Shown: positions 55,544 through 64,000 of the stretch, one piece after another
Position numbering within the stretch: the stretch's first letter is position 1
Layout: each line of letters begins with the position of its first letter
Source of the DNA: Cyclaneusma minus
Lineage: Eukaryota > Ascomycota > Leotiomycetes > Marthamycetales > Marthamycetaceae
NCBI GenBank assembly: GCA_037179335.1
Contig: JAKZHN010000029.1
Location: forward strand, 186,001-250,000
Direction: 5' to 3'
DNA length: 64,000 nt
Position numbers and translations under genes: made by a program
The notes under the pieces: model-generated
Told to the model about the DNA's origin: nothing
The model's input: the letters and a program-made list of their open reading frames with translations, nothing else
Databases searched by the model: none

Positions 55544-56791
55544 TCACAATCTTGCCCTATCATCGTCATACCCACTAGCCCCCTTCACAACCCCAAACGC
55601 CGGCCCCCCCTTCCCCAACATCGCCTTCAAATCCCTCACAATATACTCCGGCCTCTCCCACGCACAAAAGTGCCCCCCCGCCTCGTTATCACTCTCATAG
55701 ACCACCTCTCCCAGCCCGCGACACCAGTTCTTCGGCAACACGGCAATCTCCTTCGGATTTCTACAAAGCCCAATCTTCATAGGAATATATGCTTCCGCAT
55801 CTTGCCTCATGAAACCGGGGTTTTTAGAGCCTGGAGCTCCTGCAGGCGATGTGTGCGAAACTTCGTAGTAGATGCGATGGGCGGCTCCGGGGCTGGCGCG
55901 GGAAAAGGCGTAGATGGATACCCAGGTGAAGATCTCGTCGTCGGTCCAGGGGTAGGAATCGGTCCAATCGTGCAGTTTCTCGTAGATCCAAGAGAGGAGG
56001 GCGACGGGGGAGTCAGTTAGTGCGTACGCAAGAGTCTGTGGTTTGGTGGATTGTTCCATGAAATAGCCGCAGCCTTCTTTTTGGAACCACTTTGAGCGCT
56101 CTAGGCCCTTCTTTTCGTCTTCGGTCCAGGGGACGAGGTAGTGTTGAAGAAGGCGGATGGGCGTTTTGAGAGAGGGCGGGGTGGCCATGAACAGGTTGAA
56201 GTGCGTGGCTTTGCAGGAGTCGGGGTAGAATTTGGAAATGCAGCGGGTGATGAACCAGCCCCAGTCGCCGCCTTGGGTGACGTATTGGTCATAGCCGAGT
56301 TGCAACATCAGCTTGTGGCAGGTTTCGGCATATTGCGCGATTGCGAAGCCGCGCTTGGATACGCCCTGTGAGAAACCGTAGTTGGGCAGGCTGGGAGCGA
56401 CGATGTGGAAGGCGGGCGTCGTTGAAGTGGAGAAGGGCTTGAGGAGCTTGGTGACTTCGAGAAAGCTTCCTGGCCAGCCGTGGACGAAGAGTAGTGGTAT
56501 GGCTCCCTTGACAGAGCTCTTCTGGTGGATGAAATGGATGTTGAGAGGATCGAAGCCGTCAACGGTGATATCGGTGGTGAAGTGAGGAAGCTCGTTCAGC
56601 TTGCTCTCTGCCTGGCGCCAGTCCCATTGTTCCCAAGCTTTGGCCAGTCTCTTAATATCGGCCAAAGGAGCGCCCATGTCCCACTGGGCATCTTCCAATT
56701 CATCCGGGAACTCCGCCTGCGAAAGTTTGGATTTGAGGGTGTCGATCTTGGATTGAGGAACCTCGATCTTGTATGGTTTTGGGGAAGCCAT
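55544..56791 (-). CDS. Epoxide hydrolase (alpha/beta-hydrolase with EHN domain)
   Basis: A single exon encodes 415 residues. The N-terminal EHN region starts MASPKPYKIEVPQSKIDTLK. The hydrolase core shows HGWPGSFLEVTKLL (oxyanion loop), QGGDWGWFITR with the nucleophile Asp, and GGHFCAWERPE with the catalytic His near the C-terminus. There is no signal peptide or membrane anchor, so it is probably soluble and cytosolic. It would open epoxides to diols, in detoxification or lipid metabolism. The length suits the microsomal-type family without its membrane anchor. The last 170 coding bases are strongly G-rich. Confidence 0.92.
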   Translation of the reverse strand: MASPKPYKIEVPQSKIDTLKSKLSQAEFPDELEDAQWDMGAPLADIKRLAKAWEQWDWRQAESKLNELPHFTTDITVDGFDPLNIHFIHQKSSVKGAIPLLFVHGWPGSFLEVTKLLKPFSTSTTPAFHIVAPSLPNYGFSQGVSKRGFAIAQYAETCHKLMLQLGYDQYVTQGGDWGWFITRCISKFYPDSCKATHFNLFMATPPSLKTPIRLLQHYLVPWTEDEKKGLERSKWFQKEGCGYFMEQSTKPQTLAYALTDSPVALLSWIYEKLHDWTDSYPWTDDEIFTWVSIYAFSRASPGAAHRIYYEVSHTSPAGAPGSKNPGFMRQDAEAYIPMKIGLCRNPKEIAVLPKNWCRGLGEVVYESDNEAGGHFCAWERPEYIVRDLKAMLGKGGPAFGVVKGASGYDDDRARL

Positions 56792-57775
56792 TTCGATGTC
56801 TTGTTGTGGTATTGGCCGATAGACGTATGAAAGGAGGAAGAGTGAGAAAGCTCAGCGGGAAAGAGGGGAAGATATAAGGCAAGGGAGATGGAGAGAAGCA
56901 AACAAGCAAGTCTTACAAATTTTATGAAGTCATCGGCTGCACGAGCTCGAGTGGGCAGCACAACATACCACCGTACCACGATACTTACCCCTCGGTGCGA
57001 CGCCTCGAACGGCTCGACGGGAAGTGCGGGGCACGGCATTGGGGAGCTTCAAGGAGCTTGGGCCCATGGGGAGGAGACGAATACAAAGATCTTGTCCGGC
57101 TGGCAAAAGAAAGGCTATGACAGCAACAGGAGATCTGAGATAATTACCGTAAGACTTGGAGGTAGAAAGGCGTGGACGGGGACGCAGCTCCCTCAACAAC
57201 TTGAAGCTGGTCGCTGTTCTTGATGTTGTTTTTCTGCAGACTGCCGTCGCTGCCGAGGGCCGAGCTCGTTAGGACGTCAACCAAGAAACTCCCGACACAT
57301 CGTGGTGACGATCCCTTTGTGACCTGTGTGGTCAAGACCGAAATAAACCTCGTGCAATTAAAGCTTTAGAAACCATTAACAATGATCTTCACTGCCAAAA
57401 AGATGCGCTAGTATTGTAAATATATTATATTATGAATTATCATAAGAGAAATTACTAGGAATATACATCGCTGATAAATAATGACTGTCTGGTCGCACAA
57501 GAAATTGAAAAACATCAATTGATCTCTGAGCAAGCTCCGAAGCTCAGATCCACAGAAGGCCCCAGCTCCACCTTGTGCAACGTGCAGCGCTTATCGATAA
57601 GCAAACCACCCATCCACCCAGCTCTCCCCTGCAGCATTGGTCCTGTGAATTCACAGCCTCGAGTTGTGAACGAGACTCCCCAGTCTAGATTTACACTCCC
57701 CATCCATCCTCCTCCTCTCCCCCCAAAAACCTCCCCAAACATCTCCCAAAACCTCCCTCGACCAAATCCATCAAG
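56792..57775. other. Divergent promoter region (epoxide hydrolase / Myb-like gene)
   Basis: No gene is seen. The AT-rich stretch at about 57415-57485 and the pyrimidine-rich leader from about 57680 belong to the Myb-like gene's promoter. Confidence 0.5.
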
Positions 57776-58286
57776 ATGTCCAAAATCTCGGCTGAAGACC
57801 AGCTCAAGTTCCTCATCAGCTGCATCAAGTTCAGCAACAATGGCAAGGTACTTTTAACGCTCTCCCCAAAGTGCACGCATGCTGCGAGCACCTCTGCTTC
57901 ACCAACCATCCCAACATACTGACGGATGACTACAGGTGGACTTCCAAAGCGTCGCTAGCGACTGTGGTATCGTGAGCAAGGCTGCTGCGTAAGATGGAAT
58001 CCTACTCATGTTATTTTGCTTCACCATGCTTGCAAAAGACGTCCTCTTTTCTAACATGTCTCGTGCCTCCAGCGGTAAGCGCTACGAACGACTCCTCAAG
58101 GCCAACGGTATCAAACCCAGCGATGTCGCTGCTGGCAAGCCTTCCGCTGCTGCTCCATCTACGCCCACCGGCAGTCCCAAGAAGACCAAACCCAAGGGTT
58201 CGGCTTCGGCCAAGAAGCGCAAGTTGAAGGAGGAGAGCGACGAGGAGGAGATCCAATTCGATGAGTCTCTCGAGGACGAGGTCTGA
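57776..58286 (+). CDS. Small Myb/SANT-like nuclear protein
   Basis: Three exons (57776-57847, 57936-57988, 58073-58286) give 112 residues. Residues 9-55 (KFLISCIKFSNNGK, VDFQSVASDCGIVSKAAAGK, RYERLLKANGI) match the Myb-like domain found in many small fungal proteins. A Lys-rich stretch (KKTKPKGSASAKKRKLKEE) looks like a nuclear signal, followed by an acidic end (SDEEEIQFDESLEDEV). Probably a chromatin or DNA-binding factor; the target is unknown. Both introns lie inside the domain, and their removal is needed to keep VSKAAAGKRYERL. Confidence 0.8.
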
Positions 58287-58542
58287 AAGTGAAGGAGCCT
58301 TCAACGTTCCACTTTCCAATGCTCTCAGCAGCACGGCAGCTCGCCTTTGTCATCTCTAGCTAGTGCTGGGATCCTTTCTCCATAGGCAGCAGCAAACAAA
58401 ACATTCGCAAGGAATTCATACGACAAGAAACTTCTGACATCTCACCTTGATGACATTGATGACTTTTGAGAACACGTGACATGTGAAATGCTTCGATCTA
58501 CAAGCCAGCTCGCCAGTCCTTTTGAATTGCACAAAAACACAA

Positions 58543-61499
58543 CTATGAAAAGTCTATCGTCCAATCCTCACCGATACTCACTCTTGGATTCTTCACCAGC
58601 GCCCAAGCCGCCTTGTTCCCCTCCGCAGCATGGTACTCCACCGCCACCTCATGCGTCTTTCCGCCCTCTGTAGCCTTGACATGTGTTTTGCCAGCCCACG
58701 ATGCCGGGGCGCCTACGACCAAAACCTTCTCCATGCCCACACTCTTCATGCTCTTCAGATACTTGTCTGTCAACTTGCCCTTCGTAGCAGCCAAATTCTT
58801 CGACACCATCTCATTCGACTCTGCCGAGTATTCGAAAGCTCGGTGAATGAAAGCGCCAGACTGGAAGTCGAACGTCTCGCCATCGTCGACGTAGAGTTCG
58901 CCAGCTGCGTTTCCGGAATCGCCGAGCGTGACGACGAGGGTGTAAGGGTCGAATTTCATCAGCCCGCTGCTGCGACGAGCACGATCTTTGCGTGGAATAA
59001 TGTGGCCAGCCTGCATGAGGAGAGGAATCTTGTCAAGAGGCGCGGGAATGTGTTTGCTGCCTGGTCCAGTATAAGTGGTAAAGTCGAAGTAATCGTAGTA
59101 CTTTTCGTTGTCTGGCAGATAGATGTCGACGCTCTCAGCGCCTTCTGTCACCACTGGCTTGGCGAGGAGGCCGGTTGAACCAACGAAGAATTGGTCGTCA
59201 ATGGCGAAGCCGTTTTCATCACCGGGGTACTCGTAGTAGTGGGGGCGAATGATGGGAGTACCGTCGATACTGGCTTGGTGGAATGCCGCGTACCATGCTG
59301 GCAATAGCTGGTATCTCAGACGGAGAGCCTGAGTGATGATGCCAGTATATGGCTCGCCAGCCATGTAAGGCTCTCTTCTCCGTGTGTCGATGTGTGCGTG
59401 ACCGCGGAAAAAGGGGTAAAATGCACCGGCTTGGTACCATCTAGTCAACAGATCCTTCTCAGGGTTTCCGAAAAATCCTCCTACATCTGCTCCGGCGAAA
59501 GGGAAGCCAGCGATGCCGTTGTTGAGGATCATAGGGAAAGAGGCAGCCAAATGATCCCAGCTAGCTTTGTTGTCGCCAGTCCACATAGCACCCATGCGTT
59601 GACTTCCGGCAAAGAATGAGCGAGTGAGGACGAATGGTCGGCGGACTTCGCCTTTCTTTCGCTCTAGGAGAGCATTGTACGTAGCATTCGCAAATGTCAT
59701 GCCATTGGCATTGTGTACGTCACGATGCTCCCAGTTACCATGGTGAAGGTTGTCCTTTGGCATCGTGGTCTCAGGACCGTTAAAGACAGACGGCTCGTTC
59801 ATATCGTTCCAGATAAAAGTGTTAGGCAGAGTGCCTTTGAACGTATCGTACTTGAACAGGCCAGTCCACCACTTGATGGCCAGTGGGTTGAAGGCATCAA
59901 TCCAGTGAGATGAACCAGGCCAGCACCAACCCTCGTAAATGTTTCCATCTTTGTCCTTGACAGCCAGACCCTTGCTCTTCATTTCCTCAACAACTGGGTA
60001 ATTTCCAGTGTTCTTGATGTGCGGGTCGATGATGAGCACAAGTTTCCGGTCCGTCTTGTCAAGTTGCTCACCCATATCCACAGGTTCCCCAAATGACATA
60101 GGATCCCACGTAAAGTATTTCTTCTCGTGGGTATACTCGATATCGAGCCAGATGACATCATATGGGATGTTGAACTTGTCCATCTTGCGATCAACGTCTT
60201 TGACGTCTTCATCAGTAACGTAGTTCCATCGACACTGGTGATATGCGATTGCAAACTCCTGAGGAAGCTGAGTGTATCCAGTCAATTCTCCGTAGGTCTT
60301 CGTCACATCCCTCGGCGTTGGTCCCAAAAAGACGAAGACGTCTAACAAACCGCTCTCGGAAAACCAGTGAGTTTTGGTATCAGTCTTTGAACCAATCCCG
60401 AGACTCAAAGGATTGTGAGCCTCCTTTTCTTTGATTATGTCGATCCAGGTTTCGGCTGTGTTAAGCCAAAAGACACCGACCGTCGAGTCTTTACGATGAG
60501 CATGCATGAAAGGAATTGCTCCGTAGAGGGTCATGGGACTGTCCATGATATACTCAAACACATCTGCATTGTACAGACGGTATGGGTCCTGGTGGTTTCC
60601 TTCTCCACCACGAGTCTGCTTCAGAGACAGAGACCCGGCGTGTTCCGGGATTCCATAGACGTGCTCATATCCGGGAAATGAAATGTCCAGGGCAACACTC
60701 TCGGGACCACGGGGTTTGGTGTCCTCTTTCCCATCGAACTTCTCTTCCCACCAGGTTGACTCGTCTTCTCCGGCTTGCTCTTCTTCGCCCTCCTTTTGCT
60801 CTTTCTCGATCTTGGGCCTCCAGTGCTCCATGTTCATGAGACCACGGTCATTGAATTTGACTTGAGTCTCCCCCTCTCTCCTGAAGTCAATGGCGAATGG
60901 GGCGTGATGGATAACGGCTTCGAATTTGTTGTCAGGGCCGTATTGAACGATGGTGACTTTGTCATCCTGGGTAACGACCTTGGCGCCTTTGTTGAGCGAA
61001 AGCCCACCGACTATTGCCCATGACTCTGCTTCATTGTATCGCTCTTTTCTCGCCTGGCTGCCATGTCGAAGCTCGATCTCTCCCTTTTGTCGCTTCTCTT
61101 CATCGACCGTAACCCTCGCAGTTCCAGACTCGAGGAACGAGACGGTGATGGGCAGGCGCACAGTTTCGCCGGCACTCGAGATAGTCTTCAATATGGTGCC
61201 TTGTAGTTGGCCGTCTTTGAGTTTGAGGGGCTCAGGGGCTATTCGGTAGGGGGCTTCCCACGAGGAGCCAGCAGCTGTAGCTTGGTCGGCATATGCTCGA
61301 TTTCGTTTGCAGAATCCGCACTGGTCGCAGGTCTTGAAGAGTTCATACTTGACCGATACTAGATGTAGTTGTCAGAACGAGCGGTGAAAATGTCGGATAG
61401 CTCAATTGGCTTACCTGCTGGAGCAAAGAGACATGTGAAAAGGGCTAGAAAGAGGAGGAGGGAAGTCCATTTCCTGGACACAGAGAATGTAGTAGGCAT
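58543..61499 (-). CDS. ROT2: Glucosidase II catalytic alpha subunit (GH31)
   Basis: Two exons (61499-61415, 61358-58543) give 966 residues. MPTTFSVSRKWTSLLLFLAL is a signal peptide, split from the body by a 56-base intron. The mature N-terminus has VKYELFKTCDQCGFCKRNR, the cysteine-rich start typical of glucosidase II. GH31 motifs are WNDMNEPSVFN with the nucleophile Asp and GAMWTGDNKASWDHLA with the acid/base Asp. The acidic insert EEEQAGEDESTWWEEKF is also typical. In the ER lumen it trims the two inner glucoses of N-glycans for calnexin-cycle quality control, held there by a beta subunit encoded elsewhere. It acts downstream of the oligosaccharyltransferase that contains WBP1. Confidence 0.95.
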
Positions 61500-61823
61500 C
61501 TCAAACCAAAAGCTCTAGTTCAGAAGAATGTGCCAAGCTCATCTGACAGAGAGGCAAGTATAGCATGTCCCCGGGCAGCATCAATCGAGGAACAGTTGGG
61601 CGGAGATGTTCAATTACTCGACACTGGTGCAATTGATAAGCTGGCTTCTCTGGTCATAAGCTCAGGCGGCGACCGTAGTCTTGGCACTGCTCGTATCGAC
61701 CTTCGTACTTAACTCGAGACAGCCGAAAGGGTCGTCCCGCGCCGCCGTACGAGCCACCCCACCAACGAAACCCCTCCGTGTCTTTTTCTCCTAAACAACC
61801 AAACAACTCTCTCCCAAATTTCC
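61500..61823. other. Divergent promoter region (glucosidase II / NDK)
   Basis: This short shared promoter separates the two genes. A CCAAACAACTCTCTCCCAAA leader precedes the NDK start. No other feature is seen. Confidence 0.5.
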
Positions 61824-62801
61824 ATGTCTCAAACCCCTCTCACTCACAACCGTAAGTCGAAAGCCGTGGAACACTGGTCAAGCTGGACTCTGCTTACATT
61901 TAACTCCAGCAAAACCATCTACAATGGCCGCCTCCGAGCAAACGTGCGTGGAATCCTCTGGAGCTGTTGTACATGAGGGGTCAAGCTAACCTTCTTTACA
62001 GCTTCATTGCCATCAAGCCTGATGGCGTCCAGGTATGCAGCGGCACCCTCAAACTTGATTGGAAACTCGATTGAAGGGACAGGTACTGACTGTTGACCAC
62101 AGCGTGGTCTCATCGGCCCCATCATCAGCCGCTTCGAGAACCGTGGGTATGTCGAAGCTAGCCCCTTTCCCCATCTCGACCCAAATGACTGACGGGACTG
62201 CAGCTACAAGCTCGTTGCCATCAAGCTCACCCAGCCTGGCAAGGCTCACCTCGAGAAGCACTGTTAGTACATCGTATGATTCCACGCGACACAATTGCTG
62301 ATGCAGATTTCCAGACGCCGATCTCGCCGAGAAGCCTTTCTTCCCCGGACTCGTTGAGTGTGAGTCCTGGTAGCCTCGCAACGAACGATATAATATCTGA
62401 CTATTGCAGACATGAACAGCGGCCCAATCTGCGCCATGGTTTGGGAGGGACGTGATGCCGTCAAGACCGGCCGCAGTAAGCTACCCCCTCGCTTCCAAGA
62501 AACCTTCAGCATGTTGCGACAGTTGCTGACAAGACATTTCCAGCTCTTCTCGGTGCCACCAACCCTCTCGCCTCTGCCCCTGGCACCATCCGCGGTAAGC
62601 TCTTCCCCCGAGACATTTTCCAATAGTTGAGCGTAGCTGACAACCTGTCAAGGTGACTTCGCCATCGATGTCGGCCGCAACGTCTGCCACGGCTCTGACA
62701 GCGTCGAGAACGCCCAGAAGGAGATCCAACTTTGGTTCGACAAGTCCGAGGTTCAGAGCTGGAAGTCCGCCCAGCAGGCTTGGATCTACGAGAAGCCATA
62801 A
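61824..62801 (+). CDS. NDK1: Nucleoside diphosphate kinase
   Basis: Nine exons give 168 residues: 61824-61851, 61910-61943, 62002-62032, 62103-62146, 62204-62262, 62315-62359, 62410-62475, 62544-62594 and 62653-62801. The enzyme moves the terminal phosphate from ATP to other NDPs. FIAIKPDGVQRGLIGPIISR, the catalytic His in RNVCHGSDSVENA and the end SWIYEK-type AWIYEKP identify it. Every junction keeps the family sequence, for example KHYADLAEKPFF, which fixes the acceptor at 62314. A second ATG in exon 2 (61924) would give the usual short N-terminus (MAASEQTFIAIKPDG), while the first adds 14 residues. Codons are strongly C-ending, as in highly expressed genes. Confidence 0.95.
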
Positions 62802-64000
62802 ACGTCTTCTAAGATGCATTTTTGCGGGGAATTATGAGCCGTGAGGTTCGAACCAAGATGGAGGAAACAAAAAGCTATCTGCAATGCTCTGCACATAAAT
62901 AGACTTGATTCTGTTTCAGCGCATTTGCGGGATCTTTCTTTGCCTTGTGCTAGGATCTATGCATGCTGTGACGAAGTCTTTCATGTGACAAGAGCTTCAA
63001 AAGGATAGTTAGCCTAAGCCACCCTCCGGCACCAGTCTCCATTCGGATCATCACTAATCCTGCAAACTGCTTCCCGCGGCCTGTGTCACTCCAAAGTTCT
63101 AATAAACTAGATCGATCTGTTTTCCGGCTGGTTTCCAATATTCTGGATTAGTTGTAGTCATTCGGATCAATCCTAAGAACTTGAATCAAATCAAATCAAG
63201 TACTTGGCTTGGTTTTGGTCATCATTTTGGAATCAAAGTTGTCGAATTGTTCTCGATCACCTAGGTTTTGTAAAACTATGAATAGTCTAGGTAGTCTTCG
63301 AGCTGTTACAGTGGACCACGGAAGGATTCATTCGAACTTGCCATTCAACAGAAAAAGCTTCGAATGCAAGAGTGACCCGAGGCAGTGAAAGCCAGAAGAT
63401 GTGGACTGCGAAGCTGTGTACGGTATAGGTACTTGTGTCGTTAACTAGTGTGTGCTGGTCTGGTTCACATCCTAATCAGAGAGGTGAGAATTGTTGATCG
63501 GTGCTCATGCAGGACTAAGCCCTTTTCAGCTCTCTGTGTTAGAGTGGGAGAAAGGCCTTTGACAAACCTAGCCTCCCATGAAGCATATAAGCTCCTCCTT
63601 AGCTAGACTTCCCAATCTATGCTCTTTCGTCCCTGCTCAACAAGAATCCCTTGAGTGGGCCGTTTAGCAATATTCCCGGGTGCGAGAGAATATCTGAGAC
63701 TAGATATTCAGATAGTTATCAACGTATCCGCGTAGGGGATTGATGTCACTTAACTGATCTTTCTCAAAGATTCTATTCGCCACTCGGACCAAGCAATAGG
63801 GCAGAACACTGGGCAGCACAGCAATCACGCCGCTAAAGGTACTCAATACTTGGGGGTCTTCCGACCACGCCAGCGCACACTAATTCACGATACAAGTAAA
63901 AGGCCCTTGCATTTCATGGCTTTACTGTTTGTTTGAAAATAAAGTTTTCAAACGGGGCTAGACTGGTGTCCTGGTTATTTCCCGCTGCGTCTGTCAATCC
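62802..64000. other. Intergenic region at the right edge
   Basis: No gene is supported in 1.2 kb. It holds the NDK 3' flank and the degenerate repeat array D. Confidence 0.5.
63140..63275 (+). repeat. Degenerate repeat array D, related to the 19-bp family
   Basis: TCATTCGGATCAATCCTAAG, AACTTGAATCAAATCAAATC, TACTTGGCTTGGTTTTGG and TCATCATTTTGGAATCAAAG follow one another. They share the ACTTGGATCA-like core with arrays A and B and a 17-of-19 match with array C. Confidence 0.45.

Noticed and set aside
1..64000. Intact transposons, CRISPR arrays, rRNA genes, viral sequences
   Set aside because: None were seen. No transposase, reverse transcriptase or integrase motif is readable on either strand.

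Overview
The window is nuclear DNA of a filamentous ascomycete (Pezizomycotina). The genes have short spliceosomal introns of about 45-170 bases with GT...AG ends. They are single-gene transcription units spaced by 0.3-3.4 kb. Typical Pezizomycotina families are present: GH71, GH43, a DUF8004-like scaffold, a fungal AnmK homologue and a two-domain GFA protein. I cannot set the class or genus from sequence alone. There are no rRNA genes, CRISPR arrays, operons or intact transposons.

Layout. 1-312: start of a minus-strand lipase-like gene that leaves the window. 0.98-6.5 kb: PET191 (cytochrome oxidase assembly), WBP1 (oligosaccharyltransferase), a 9.5 kDa complex I subunit and a double GFA-domain protein. 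7.7-12.9 kb: a secreted GH71 alpha-1,3-glucanase and an MFS transporter. 13-16.3 kb: a long repeat-bearing spacer leading to a 1532-residue DUF8004-like protein (16.4-21 kb). 22.7-26.6 kb: AnmK-like kinase, a tandem-repeat block and a membrane acyltransferase-3 protein. 27.7-32.3 kb: FAT1-like very-long-chain acyl-CoA synthetase and GPI17/PIG-S, divergent. 33.3-41.7 kb: AP180/CALM adaptor, mitochondrial aspartyl-tRNA synthetase and an amidase. 41.7-44.2 kb: gene-poor, with relics. 44.2-49.2 kb: secreted GH43 arabinanase, a decayed coding relic and a secreted serine carboxypeptidase. 51.4-53.7 kb: aquaporin and a small cysteine-containing secreted protein. 55.5-62.8 kb: epoxide hydrolase, Myb-like protein, glucosidase II alpha and nucleoside diphosphate kinase.

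Function. Housekeeping genes are mixed with secreted or accessory genes. Three products act in the ER on protein modification (WBP1, GPI17, glucosidase II alpha), and three act in mitochondria (PET191, complex I subunit, MSD1). Secreted enzymes attack alpha-1,3-glucan, arabinan and peptides. I see no biosynthetic gene cluster.

Most notable patterns. (a) In about ten genes on both strands the coding strand turns from C-rich to strongly G-rich near the 3' end, in one gene exon by exon. (b) A degenerate 19-bp tandem family occurs at four distant sites. (c) A 20-bp motif (TTTTGTTGCACATCGACGAG and variants) recurs at five places, including a 155-bp tandem array where it forms inverted ends. (d) A secreted protein gene carries a fresh 45-bp internal duplication and a 128-bp duplication across its stop codon. 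All exon limits were read by eye from splice signals, frame and family conservation. No alignment was run.
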